Assembly (NCBI RefSeq): GCF_000008185.1
Contig: NC_002967.9
Location: forward strand, 62,001-126,000
Length of the DNA stretch: 64,000 nt
Direction of reading: 5' to 3'
From: Treponema denticola ATCC 35405
Lineage (GTDB): Bacteria; Spirochaetota; Spirochaetia; Treponematales; Treponemataceae
Below the pieces are notes generated by a model. That model searched no databases. It worked only from the letters and a program-made list of their open reading frames with translations, and was not told the DNA's origin. Positions within the stretch are counted from its first letter, which is position 1. Each line of letters begins with the position of its first letter. Positions 26,835 through 35,691 of this stretch are shown one piece after another. The position numbers and the translations under genes are program-made.

Positions 26835-28166
26835 TTATCCCTCCTTATCATGGTCTACAGTGAAAACAGTAGGTGATAAGACTTCTGTTTGCAAGGCTTC
26901 TAAAGCTTTATCAACAATTTTACGTCTGTATGCCGTCTCGCGTTCAAGAGGGAGCATAGGATTACCTACAGGTGCAGTAAATCCACCGCCAAAAACAATT
27001 CGGTTTGCCCCAACACTTTCAGATATGGACGTAAATGCGTTTATATGTACGTTTGGAATACCGACACGATCCAATTCTTTGCAAATCGTTGCACCGCAAC
27101 GTGTACAGGTTCCTCACGTACTAGTTAAAATTACAGCACCTACACCTTCTTCTTTAATTTTCCTTGCCCAAGCCTTGCCCATGGACTCACTAACAGCCAC
27201 ATTTGTACCAACACCGCATGTCGTTCCAAAGTAAGGATATATTCCCCCAATAATACCTTCGGCTTCACATTGTCTTAAAGCATCTAAGGGAATCAATCTA
27301 TTAGGCTCTGCAGATGCTGCTGTAGTATCATATCCCCCATGAATGGACTCATATACCCCTTGCGGCAAGGTATCGCGGTTAGAAATATCGTAGACTTTAA
27401 AATCCTCAGCAAAGGCTTGCTTGAGTTTATCAGGGTTTCCAATAGGAACTAATCCGCCGGTAGTAAATAATGCTATAGTTGTTTTGTTCATTTTATGAAT
27501 AGGCGGAGCAGGAGGAACTCTCTCAAACCCCCGTAAGGGAACCTCAGTTTGATAGGGCCGGCCATTTAACTTATCCAACAACATATCCACCACTCTTTCA
27601 GCACCGGTTTTTTTATGGTATTCATTATAGCGATGCCCTGTCGGTAAATATCCTTCAATACGGGCAGGACCTATTTTTTCCTTCTTAGCAAGTTTTAAGG
27701 CAAGGTCAGCTAAGTCCTGCAATGTTTTGTGCATCCCCGCAGCAGTTTCTGTGCTGCTTATTATATAATTATTTCTAACATATATTTTAACAGCGGGATT
27801 TTCGTGCCACATAGCCGTAACAGATGGAAGATTCAGATTACTCCGAACATAGTCACATATTTTAGCACAAGCCATACCATATCTTCCGGCATTAAATGCC
27901 GGACCTGCAATTAAGACATCAGGTTTTTCTTCTTCTACAATTTTTTTCAGCTGCCTACATACTTCTTCAAAATTCCTATCAAGATTTATATAATTATCTC
28001 CGCAACAAATAACTTTTGTCACAATCATCTTTCCATGCCATAAGCCTTCTAAGCCGATAGCAGGACCCTTTTTGTCTCTCAAAACAACAAAACCGGAGTC
28101 TGCCGATGATTCACCGCCTATACCGGCATAAAACTGATTTATATAATGAATAGCCTTATATATCAT
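26835..28166 (-). CDS. GrdB/GrdF/GrdH-like selenoprotein, component B
   Basis: This is the selenocysteine subunit of a glycine/sarcosine/betaine-reductase-type component B. The frame of 443 codons is interrupted once, by TGA at 27114-27116 (codon 351). The context is ILTST-U-GTCTRCGATICKEL, a UxxCxxC redox motif exactly where GrdB has its selenocysteine. A hairpin suited to SECIS function follows (27087-27101). Both halves match GrdB: GGESSADSGFVV and HENPAVKIYVRN before the TGA, and GIPNVHINAFTSISESVGANRIV after it. Reading the TGA as stop would give two fragments of 350 and about 80 residues. GrdA, GrdC and GrdD partners are not in this window. Which amine it acts on cannot be told. Confidence 0.93.
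27087..27116 (-). promoter_or_regulatory. UGA selenocysteine codon and SECIS-like hairpin
   Basis: On the minus strand the UGA (27116-27114) is followed 12 bases later by CGUUGC-GGU-GCAACG, a perfect 6-base stem with a three-base loop starting with G. The loop is about 18 bases past the UGA, within the spacing and loop-G rule known for bacterial SECIS elements read by SelB. Confidence 0.85.
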
Positions 28167-28184
28167 TTATATCCTCCTATTGCT

Positions 28185-28793
28185 TTACGGCTTCTTCTTT
28201 TCAGGTAGTATTTGCTGTCCATAAGGAGGACTTGATACTATCACCAAAGTAGCAGGTTGTTCTTCGGTATAAATTAAATGCTCAGCGTCAGAATCAAAAA
28301 TAATACAGTCACCCTGTTCAATTTTAAATTTTTCGGCTTCTACCATCACACAAACACAGCCGTCTAATACTAAAACCATTTCTTGTCCCTCACCATGCTT
28401 GTGAATATTTCGTTCAGACGGCTCATTAGGAGGTAAATAAGCATAACTAACCTGCAAATGGGTATAGCTTTCCGGGGTGATAACTTTATATGCAATGTTA
28501 TCGTAAGTATTGGCATTACTATACAAGTCTTTTTTACGAAAGACCCTCGGCACAGGTCCGTTAGGTGTAAGAAAAGAAACAAGATTAACTTTAAAATAAC
28601 TTGCAATTTTTTGTAAATTTGTGATGGAAACCGAATATTTATCATTCTCTAAACCTGAAAGGTAAGAATAACTCATACCAAGATCTTTCGCCATTTGTTG
28701 TAATGAAATACTACGCACTTTTCTAAGAGCACGAATTTTAGAACCTATAGAAATATCCATTGACTCTTCTTTTTGTTTAATATCTTCTTCCAT
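28185..28793 (-). CDS. XRE-family regulator with C-terminal cupin
   Basis: This is a transcription regulator with an N-terminal helix-turn-helix (IRALRKVRSISLQQMAKDLGMSYSYLSGLEN, about residues 17-50, shown in overlapping parts) and a C-terminal cupin sensor (about 115-195). The cupin has NIHKHGEGQEMVLVLDG and GDCIIFDSDAEHLIY. Such regulators usually control the catabolic genes next to them in response to a small metabolite. It is the second gene of the cluster, after the aldehyde dehydrogenase and before the selenoprotein. The two identical palindromes at 30344-30369 in front of the cluster are its likely operators. Confidence 0.9.
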   Translation of the reverse strand: MEEDIKQKEESMDISIGSKIRALRKVRSISLQQMAKDLGMSYSYLSGLENDKYSVSITNLQKIASYFKVNLVSFLTPNGPVPRVFRKKDLYSNANTYDNIAYKVITPESYTHLQVSYAYLPPNEPSERNIHKHGEGQEMVLVLDGCVCVMVEAEKFKIEQGDCIIFDSDAEHLIYTEEQPATLVIVSSPPYGQQILPEKKKP

Positions 28794-28817
28794 AAATACC
28801 TACCCTTTATAGCCTTA

Positions 28818-30302
28818 TCAAATAGGAAGCAACACATTATCAACGGTTTCAACAAATACGGTTTTTGAAATCATATATTTATGTATACCTGCTATCCCTA
28901 TCCCGCTTTCTTTCCATCCGGTACCGGGTGATTCAATCATGCCTTTACTAAAATAATTATTTATATAAATCTGACCGCTATTTATTCTGTCTGCCACACG
29001 AATCGCCCTCTTTATATCTTTTGTAAATACTCCTCCGGCTAGGCCATATTTAGTTGCATTTGCCAAAGAAATGGCCTCTTCTTCTGTGTCAAAAGGTGTA
29101 ATACAAGCAACAGGACCAAATATCTCATTTTGGAATATCTCCATTTCAGGTGTAACATCTGCAAAAATAGTTGGCGGAATAAAATTACCTTTCTTTAAGA
29201 GAGGTTCCGAATATGGATTTCCGCCGCAAACCAATCTTGCATTTTGTTTTTTCCCTTTTTCAATGTATTCCCATACCGTATTGGCATGTTCTCTGGATAT
29301 TAGGGTATTTATGGTTGTAGACGGATCAAACCCATCTCCCGGCTTTAATTTATAAGCAGTCTCAACCATAGCTTTGATAAAGGGTTCATATATACGGCGT
29401 TGTACTAAAATCCTCGTCCCTGATACGCATATTTGACCCGCATGATTAGTAAAACCATACACGGCAAAACGCGCTGCTTGCTCAATATCAACATCTTCAA
29501 AAAAGATGTTAGGACTTTTACCGCCCAGTTCTAGGGCAATATCTTTTACCAATTTTGCAGAATGCGCAATTATCTCACGGCCTGTCTCTACCCCGCCTGT
29601 CATCGATACCATATCCACAAGCTCACTCTCAACTAGACAGTTTCCTACTTCAGCACCTGAGCCGGTCACTACATTAACGACACCGGAAGGAAAACCGGCT
29701 TCTTCATAAATACTTGCCATAAGAATCATTGACAACACACCCCAACTTGGCGGTTTAATTACAACGGTATTACCGGCTGCTAAAATTGCATTTACTTTTT
29801 GACATCCCATAAGAAATGGGCCGTTCCATGGAAGAATCTCTCCTACTACTCCGCAAGGATTCCATGTTACATAATTAAGAGTTCCATATTCACTCGGCAC
29901 CACTTTACCATCCAAACACCTTGCCTTTCCTGCAAAGAATTCAAATGAATCAATGGCCATAGGCACTTCCCAATAGCGGCATGCACTATAATTTTTACCG
30001 CATTCAAGCGTTTCAATAACTGCAAGCTCTTCAGCACGCCGTTCAAGAATTTGGGCAGCCTTCAATAATAATTTACTACGATCTTTTGCAGACATTTTTC
30101 TGTAAGGACCTTCATCAAAGGCTTTTCTTGCTGCAGCAATTGCTTTTTCGCAATCAGTTTTTGTACCTCGATAGGCCTTAGCAAAAGGTAAATTATTGAC
30201 AGGGTTTATTACATCAACAATAGATCCATTCTCTGACGGAATATATTTACCGTCAATAAACAGCTGATAAGGCTCTTTCTTAACATACTTTAAGGTTTCC
30301 AT
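28818..30302 (-). CDS. Aldehyde dehydrogenase family protein
   Basis: This NAD(P)-dependent enzyme oxidises an aldehyde to the acid. The 494-residue product has the active-site Glu in ALELGGKSPNIFF and the catalytic Cys in NHAGQICVSGTRI. The coenzyme loop is MTGGVETGREI. Sequence and length resemble betaine aldehyde and related dehydrogenases. AAGGAGATAAAA precedes the ATG. It is the first gene of the cluster, directly behind the promoter with palindromic operators. The aldehyde may be a product of the alcohol dehydrogenase or aldolase encoded downstream; this is inference. Confidence 0.93.
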   Translation of the reverse strand: METLKYVKKEPYQLFIDGKYIPSENGSIVDVINPVNNLPFAKAYRGTKTDCEKAIAAARKAFDEGPYRKMSAKDRSKLLLKAAQILERRAEELAVIETLECGKNYSACRYWEVPMAIDSFEFFAGKARCLDGKVVPSEYGTLNYVTWNPCGVVGEILPWNGPFLMGCQKVNAILAAGNTVVIKPPSWGVLSMILMASIYEEAGFPSGVVNVVTGSGAEVGNCLVESELVDMVSMTGGVETGREIIAHSAKLVKDIALELGGKSPNIFFEDVDIEQAARFAVYGFTNHAGQICVSGTRILVQRRIYEPFIKAMVETAYKLKPGDGFDPSTTINTLISREHANTVWEYIEKGKKQNARLVCGGNPYSEPLLKKGNFIPPTIFADVTPEMEIFQNEIFGPVACITPFDTEEEAISLANATKYGLAGGVFTKDIKRAIRVADRINSGQIYINNYFSKGMIESPGTGWKESGIGIAGIHKYMISKTVFVETVDNVLLPI

Positions 30303-30340
30303 TTTTATCTCCTTTTTAACAAATTTTACTTTTCTATTAT

Positions 30341-30369
30341 ATCCTATTAATAGAACATCCTATTAATAG
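30341..30369. promoter_or_regulatory. Two identical palindromic operator candidates
   Basis: The 13-base sequence ATCCTATTAATAG occurs twice (30341-30353, 30357-30369), 16 bases apart. Each copy contains the perfect 10-base palindrome CTATTAATAG. The promoter-proximal copy overlaps the -10 box by two bases and both lie across the expected transcription start. This is a classic repressor layout; the XRE-cupin protein at 28185-28793 is the natural candidate. Confidence 0.7.
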
Positions 30370-30396
30370 TATAAAACCTATAATTCATTATGTCAA
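30368..30396 (-). promoter_or_regulatory. Promoter of the aldehyde dehydrogenase-selenoprotein cluster
   Basis: On the minus strand a perfect TTGACA (30396-30391), a 17-base spacer and TATACT (30373-30368) form a near-consensus sigma-70 promoter. The leader to the ATG at 30302 is about 60 bases and contains the second palindrome and the ribosome-binding site. Confidence 0.75.
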
Positions 30397-30642
30397 GAAA
30401 AAAAAATATTTTTTTTATATTTATGACAATTTACGTCAATTGAACAACTTTATTACAGCTAAAAATTGATATTTTAGAGATTTTAATTGAATATACTTTA
30501 AATTTTTTGCTTTTTAAGATAAATCTTCGCAGCAAATAAGAAAACTATAATAATTTATTATGATAATACTATTTATAGAACTATCAGTGCTTTAGGTTTT
30601 AGAAAATTTCGCATATAAAAAGGCTATAATTCCATGCCGGCT
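30397..30642. other. AT-rich intergenic stretch
   Basis: Upstream of the cluster promoter and downstream of the Rsm22-like gene lie about 250 bases of very AT-rich sequence. I see no gene, RNA or clear terminator. TGAC-N7-GTCA at about 30424-30438 is a weak inverted repeat. Confidence 0.4.
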
Positions 30643-32031
30643 CTAAACTCTTATAATCAAAGCACCGGTTTTTCTGTCATGGAAGAACCGGTTTATTTTT
30701 TCGTCTTCAATTTTTATAAGAGAGCCGTCTACATATTCTTTAAGCTTTGACCTTGGGCCTTTTTTTTCGGTTAAAAGTAAAAAGCCCTTTTCGGAACAAG
30801 CATAACGGCCGATCTTTCCATCGTCAAGTTTTATTATTTCGGAGCTTATACGTGCAAGGAAGTCTTTTTTTTCCTTTTTAGACTCAACCGGCTTTTCTTT
30901 TTTTTCTTCTCCTCTGCAATATATAAAAGAAAGGCTTGCTCTGGTCTTTTCGAGTCTTGCCGCTTCAGAAAGCTCAAAAAGTTTTGGAGGAGCATCATCT
31001 GCATAAAAAGAAAAATGACACCATTTATCCGAGGCTATAGGATATTTTATATTTTTTTGTTCAGCCGTTTTTTTCCCGGGGATAGGACAGATTTCTGCAT
31101 GTGGACAGGGCGAAATTATTTTATATTTTTTTTCGATAAAGTTTTTACGCAAGGTCGAAACGAATTCGCCTGCAAGGGGAATGCCGGGCTCAATTATCAA
31201 AGCGGCTCCATCCTTTTGAAGATAATGCCTAATGGTTCTTGCAGCTCTTTCAGCTTCTCCTTCAATTTTAATTGAAGAATCCCAAAATATTTCGTTAAAC
31301 ATATTTGCACTTACAAAAAGGTTTACCTTTTCTTTTAAAGGAAGGCCGAAACTGCCATTTAACTTTGTAAGCTTCCAATTAGATGCTTGCTTTATTCCGG
31401 CATTTTGATTTGTAAAAGCAAAAAGAGAATTAAACAAAGCTTCTCCTGCCGCCAAAGCCTTCCCCGAAATATCGGCACAATACCAATGAAGTTTTTTTGA
31501 GCGCAATTCAGGCTTGGCAATCCAAAAAGCACACATAAGGGTCATGGGCCCGCAGCCGAAGTCTGCAATTATGTCTCCGTCCTTTAAATCAAAATCAAGA
31601 TTACCTATCAATTTTGAAATACGCACCAAGTTCCACCACATATAGTGGTAAATATAGGCCGTTAATTTTACGGGATTGTTTAGGTAATTTACTTTTCGCG
31701 AGCCTCTTTCATTTGTAAGTTCATGGAATAAGATACGGATATCCTTTGGAACCGAAGCAGTTTGTTTTGAAGAAAGTTTTAGAGCATCCTTTATTATTAA
31801 ATCAAAGGAATTTAAAAGAGCCTTTGTGTCCGCATCATTTTCTTTAAAAATATTTTTGCCGGTATTTTTTGTCTTTACAATCTTTACCGGAAACTCTTCC
31901 CGATTATTTTTCTTTTCAGACCTCTTTTCTTTGGTCAGGGGTTCATCAATTTCTTTCTTTTTTTGATGATGAATTTTTGTCTCATTCTTCTTTACAAACT
32001 TTTCGTAAAATGGTTTATTTTGTTCAGTCAT
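30643..32031 (-). CDS. Rsm22-like methyltransferase-fold protein with Fe-S motif
   Basis: The 462-residue protein resembles the Rsm22/METTL17 family, which associates with small ribosomal subunits. A highly charged N-terminal region (about residues 1-75) leads to a methyltransferase fold with the SAM motif IIADFGCGPMT. The C-terminal cysteine pattern CPHAEICPIPG then KWCHFSF is the family hallmark and in the mitochondrial homologue binds a 4Fe-4S cluster. The final 100 residues add a lysine-rich linker and a small beta domain. Whether it methylates RNA or only acts in ribosome assembly is unknown. Its start overlaps the end of the MerR gene by 8 bases. Confidence 0.82.
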   Translation of the reverse strand: MTEQNKPFYEKFVKKNETKIHHQKKKEIDEPLTKEKRSEKKNNREEFPVKIVKTKNTGKNIFKENDADTKALLNSFDLIIKDALKLSSKQTASVPKDIRILFHELTNERGSRKVNYLNNPVKLTAYIYHYMWWNLVRISKLIGNLDFDLKDGDIIADFGCGPMTLMCAFWIAKPELRSKKLHWYCADISGKALAAGEALFNSLFAFTNQNAGIKQASNWKLTKLNGSFGLPLKEKVNLFVSANMFNEIFWDSSIKIEGEAERAARTIRHYLQKDGAALIIEPGIPLAGEFVSTLRKNFIEKKYKIISPCPHAEICPIPGKKTAEQKNIKYPIASDKWCHFSFYADDAPPKLFELSEAARLEKTRASLSFIYCRGEEKKEKPVESKKEKKDFLARISSEIIKLDDGKIGRYACSEKGFLLLTEKKGPRSKLKEYVDGSLIKIEDEKINRFFHDRKTGALIIRV

Positions 32032-32341
32032 TTTTTTCTTCCCGTATAATTCCGTAAATATCTAAAAGCTGATCCCTAAGCTCGGATATTTTAGCCGTAA
32101 GGGAGCCTTGGGCTGCACTTTGGTTTATTATTTCGGCAGCAGCACCTTCAACCGTGTACTTTTTTTTATTTATTAAATAGTCCAGCCGATAGATGATTCC
32201 CAAATCATGAGAGCTGTAAATACGCCTTCCGCCCAAATCTTTTTTAGGCTGCAAGACGGGAATATTGTCTTCCCAATATCTTAAAGTATGAGATTTTATC
32301 CCTGTAATTTTTTCAACTTCACCTATCGAAAATCCATTCAT
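32024..32341 (-). CDS. MerR-family transcriptional regulator
   Basis: The 105-residue protein starts with a MerR winged helix (FSIGEVEKITGIKSHTLRYWEDN, residues 4-26), then GGRRIYSSHDLGIIYRLDYLINKKKYTVEGA. Only a short coiled coil follows, with no effector-binding domain, as in small MerR proteins of the HspR/GlnR size. It is tightly packed between der and the Rsm22-like gene, so it may be part of a housekeeping operon rather than a local switch. Confidence 0.9.
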   Translation of the reverse strand: MNGFSIGEVEKITGIKSHTLRYWEDNIPVLQPKKDLGGRRIYSSHDLGIIYRLDYLINKKKYTVEGAAAEIINQSAAQGSLTAKISELRDQLLDIYGIIREEKND

Positions 32342-32343
32342 TC

Positions 32344-33774
32344 CTAAAGCCTTTCTTCCCAGCGTTTTCGGCTTCCCTTAACTTTAAGCAAGATAGGAAT
32401 CATTTCAAAACCCAAATCGCTTCTGATTTTATTTTGAATATACCTCATATAAGACTCGGTTACATAATCGGGCCTGTTTGAAAACAACAAAAACTCCGCC
32501 GGACGGGAACCTGTCTGTACAATGTACCTAAAGGTAAAGGCTGTTTGACGGCCTTGCGGAGGAGGAGCAGCCTGAAGCCAATCTTTTAAGGCAATGTTTA
32601 GAGCCGATGTTTCTATTTTTTTATTTAACTGCTCGAACATTTTGACGGCCGTGTTTAAAAGCTCTTTAATTCCCGTCCCCTCATTTGCCGAAATAGCGAG
32701 TACGGGAGCATAATCCATTTTGCCGAACATAACTTTTATGCGTTCTTCTTCATCCTTAAAAGCTTTTTTTGTTTGCTCCATCAAATCCCATTTATTTAAA
32801 ACAAAGATGACGCCGAGGCCGCGGTTGGTAGCCTGTACTATAATTTTTTTATCCTGTTCTGTTAAGCCTTCTTGAACATCTATCAGATGAAAAACTATAT
32901 CGGCATTGTCCATGCTTTTAATTGCACGCACTACGGAATAATATTCTATATCTTCATTGACCTTTGCCTTGCGCCTTATTCCTGCAGTATCCTGAATAAG
33001 AAATTTTTTATTTTTATAAGAAAATTCTCCTTCAACAATATCGCGGGTAGTTCCTGCAACATTTGAAATTATCGAAGCGGAAGAACCTGTAAGATAATTT
33101 GCCAATGTTGATTTTCCCGTATTGGGTTTACCGACAATCGTAATTCTTATTGTATCATCTTCTTCAAGTTCTTCTACCTTGCTAAAATCAAGACCGGCTG
33201 TCAACTCTTCAGCCAGCTCCGAAATATTGTCGCCGTGCTCGGCACTTATGCAGGTCAAGGATTTAAAACCGTAAGAGTAATAGTTGCAAGCCTCCGCCAT
33301 GAGCCTTCCGCCCTCGGTCTTATTTACGGCAACAACCAGCTTATTAAAATATGGCCGTAAAAATTGAATAAACTCTTCGTCTTCTGCAGTTGCAAGACCT
33401 GCATCGAGAAGAAGTAAAATCCTGTCGGCTTTTTTTAAGGTGGAAATAGTTTTTTCCATGACAAGTTCATCTATCGTATCTTCAAACGCATCACCGCTTC
33501 TTGTAAGTTTAAAGCCGCCCGTATCTACAAGCATGACAGGAAGGCCGTTTATAATTGCCTGCGCTTCGACAGGATCGCGGGTTACGCCGGGAGTCGGATC
33601 GGTAATGGACCGGCGTTTTCTTAAAAATCGGTTAAACAATGTAGACTTGCCGACATTGGGACGGCCCACAATAGCTATCAAAGGAATGTTTTTATATTTT
33701 TTTTGATGAGAAAATTCCGAGCTATCCGGACTTATATTTTCTTCATCAATAATTTCATCTTTAGTTTTCGGCAT
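32344..33774 (-). CDS. der: Ribosome assembly GTPase Der (EngA)
   Basis: Der is an essential tandem GTPase in 50S ribosome assembly. The 476-residue protein has two G domains with P-loops GRPNVGKST (about 36-44) and GKPNTGKST (about 215-223). Switch motifs DTGG and DTAG and specificity motifs NKTE and NKWD are present. The C-terminal KH-like domain ends with the basic KVKGSRKRWEE. The start overlaps the end of ptsI by 14 bases. An N-terminal extension of about 30 polar residues precedes the first G domain. Confidence 0.97.
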   Translation of the reverse strand: MPKTKDEIIDEENISPDSSEFSHQKKYKNIPLIAIVGRPNVGKSTLFNRFLRKRRSITDPTPGVTRDPVEAQAIINGLPVMLVDTGGFKLTRSGDAFEDTIDELVMEKTISTLKKADRILLLLDAGLATAEDEEFIQFLRPYFNKLVVAVNKTEGGRLMAEACNYYSYGFKSLTCISAEHGDNISELAEELTAGLDFSKVEELEEDDTIRITIVGKPNTGKSTLANYLTGSSASIISNVAGTTRDIVEGEFSYKNKKFLIQDTAGIRRKAKVNEDIEYYSVVRAIKSMDNADIVFHLIDVQEGLTEQDKKIIVQATNRGLGVIFVLNKWDLMEQTKKAFKDEEERIKVMFGKMDYAPVLAISANEGTGIKELLNTAVKMFEQLNKKIETSALNIALKDWLQAAPPPQGRQTAFTFRYIVQTGSRPAEFLLFSNRPDYVTESYMRYIQNKIRSDLGFEMIPILLKVKGSRKRWEERL

Positions 33775-35545
33775 AATAGATCTCCAATGCTTTTTGTACC
33801 TCTGTTTTTATTTGAGACGCGGAATTTAATTTTTTAATTTTTTCATATAAGACTTCCGCATCCTTGACATTTACGGACTGCATAAACTTTTGCATTTTTA
33901 AAATTTTCCCGGCAGGCATACTGAAATGTCTCAAGCCCATTCCCAAAAGTAAAAAGGCGGCATCTTCATGCGAAGCCATTTCTCCGCACATAGAAACCAA
34001 ATGCCCTACCTGTTCTTTTATAAACCTTTGTGCATCAATAACGTTTTTGATAAGTCTCAAAACGGCCGGTTCAAAATAATTTGCAAGATAAGCAACCTTT
34101 GTGTTTTCCCTGTCAGCCGCCATCGTGTATTGAATAAGATCGTTCGTTCCGATAGAAAAGAAATCCAGATACGGAGCATAGAGGTCGGCAGCTACAGCCG
34201 TGGAGGGAACTTCAACCATAATCCCTACATTAACCTTTTCAATTATTTTTTTCCCGTCAGCATTACATTCAAGTTTACATTCTTCGATTATTTTTTTAAC
34301 TTCAATAATTTCTTCAATATTTGAAATCATCGGAATCAAAAGAAAAACATTTCCGAAAACTCCGGCCCGCAGGATAGCCTTTATTTGAGTTTTAAATACT
34401 TCTTTTCTTTCTATGCAATAGCGGACAGCCCGCCAGCCGAGAAGAGGATTTTTTTCACGCAAGGTTTCCTGTTCATCAATCATCTTATCGGCACCCACAT
34501 CGAAGGTTCGGATAACTACGGGCTTTTTGCCCATAGCTTCAACAACTTTTTTATAAGCTTCAAACTGAGTGTCTTCATCGGGAATTTTGCCGTCCTCTAA
34601 AAATAAAAACTCGGAGCGGAAAAGACCTATGCCGTTTGATATGGTAACGAATTTATTTTCAATTTCTTCAGGGAAGGCAATATTCGCATTTACCGAAACC
34701 TTAACTCCGTCCTTTGTTGTGATTGAAAGACGCTCAGTATAATTTTTTTGAGCTTCTAAGAGTTCCTTAATTTCAGCATTTCTTTTTTCGATACGTTCCT
34801 CATATTCTTTTATAAGAGTCTTGGAAGGGTTAAATAAAACAAAGCCTCCGTCCGCATCGAGAGCCGCAGGCATATTGGTTCGGGCAAAATCCATACAGTT
34901 TTTTACACCTACGAGCATGGGAATATCCCAAGCACGGGCCATAATCGAAATATGGCTGGTAACACCCCCCTCTTCCATAATTATACCGCTTACTCCCGCA
35001 TTTTTTACCAAGAGGGCCTCGGAGGGTTTTATCAGTTTGGCTGCAATAATCGCACCCTTTGGAACTTTTGTAAATCGGGAATCCCTTGCTCCTTGTTTAA
35101 GGAGATGAACAAAAACGGATTCAAAAGCATCCTGAATATCTACAGCTCGAGCACTAAGGTATTTATCTCCGGCTGTTTGTAACATTGCAATGGTTTCGTC
35201 CAATTTTCTTTTTAAAACAAACTCGGCATTCATCCTTGCTTTTTCGATGGCGGCAAAAACGGAATCCAAAAAGGCCGTATCCGACAGCATAAGAATGTGG
35301 GTTGATATAATATCTTCACCGGTTTTGTCGTTTTCGTTTTTTTCTACATCAGATGATGAAGATATCAGTTCCGAAAGCTCGTTTTTTGCCTTTTCCACGG
35401 CACCGGCCAATCTCGATTTTTGCAAATCAATTTCATTTTCAGATATGGAATAAGAAGGAATCACCGTTTCAGGCTGCTCCATTATACAATACAGCGGTCC
35501 GGCGGCTAAACCGTCGGAGGCTATGAGTCCGTTAAGTTTTTTCAT
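33761..35545 (-). CDS. ptsI: PTS enzyme I
   Basis: Enzyme I takes phosphate from phosphoenolpyruvate and passes it to HPr. The 594-residue protein has the phosphohistidine motif GGVTSHISIMARAWDIP at about 190-206, the PEP-binding segments GIGLFRSEFLF and RTFDVGADKM, and the C-terminal CGEMASHEDAAFLLLGMGLRHFSMP. Length is normal. With ptsN at 7230 it forms part of a PTS that seems to lack sugar permeases and to act in regulation. The promoter leaves only about 2-3 bases of leader before the ATG, and no Shine-Dalgarno sequence is present. Confidence 0.95.
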   Translation of the reverse strand: MKKLNGLIASDGLAAGPLYCIMEQPETVIPSYSISENEIDLQKSRLAGAVEKAKNELSELISSSSDVEKNENDKTGEDIISTHILMLSDTAFLDSVFAAIEKARMNAEFVLKRKLDETIAMLQTAGDKYLSARAVDIQDAFESVFVHLLKQGARDSRFTKVPKGAIIAAKLIKPSEALLVKNAGVSGIIMEEGGVTSHISIMARAWDIPMLVGVKNCMDFARTNMPAALDADGGFVLFNPSKTLIKEYEERIEKRNAEIKELLEAQKNYTERLSITTKDGVKVSVNANIAFPEEIENKFVTISNGIGLFRSEFLFLEDGKIPDEDTQFEAYKKVVEAMGKKPVVIRTFDVGADKMIDEQETLREKNPLLGWRAVRYCIERKEVFKTQIKAILRAGVFGNVFLLIPMISNIEEIIEVKKIIEECKLECNADGKKIIEKVNVGIMVEVPSTAVAADLYAPYLDFFSIGTNDLIQYTMAADRENTKVAYLANYFEPAVLRLIKNVIDAQRFIKEQVGHLVSMCGEMASHEDAAFLLLGMGLRHFSMPAGKILKMQKFMQSVNVKDAEVLYEKIKKLNSASQIKTEVQKALEIYYAEN

Positions 35546-35554
35546 ACTGTCTTT

Positions 35555-35583
35555 ATTATAGTAGAAAACGAGGGAATTGACAA
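35555..35583 (-). promoter_or_regulatory. Promoter of ptsI, near-leaderless
   Basis: On the minus strand TTGTCA (35583-35578), a 17-base spacer and a perfect TATAAT (35560-35555) lie nine bases from the ATG at 35545. The expected leader is about 2-3 bases long, without a ribosome-binding site. Confidence 0.65.
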
Positions 35584-35654
35584 CTATTAGGGGAAGAAAG
35601 CCCTTGCCATTCTCTCAAGGCATCATCCTTTTTTAGAAAAATTAAAAGAAAAAC

Positions 35655-35691
35655 ACATAGCTCCGGAACGGCAATATTGCATTACCTATGT
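35655..35691 (-). terminator. Possible terminator overlapping the addA stop
   Basis: On the minus strand ACATAG (35691-35686, containing the stop) pairs with CTATGT (35660-35655), with an inner palindrome GCAATATTGC, followed by GTTTTTCTTTTAATTTTTC. The outer stem is short and the loop long, so this is tentative. Confidence 0.35.

Noticed and set aside
27114-27116. Premature stop or frameshift between two GrdB fragments
   Set aside because: The frame is kept on both sides, the residue falls in a UxxCxxC motif and a SECIS-like hairpin follows; selenocysteine explains all of this.
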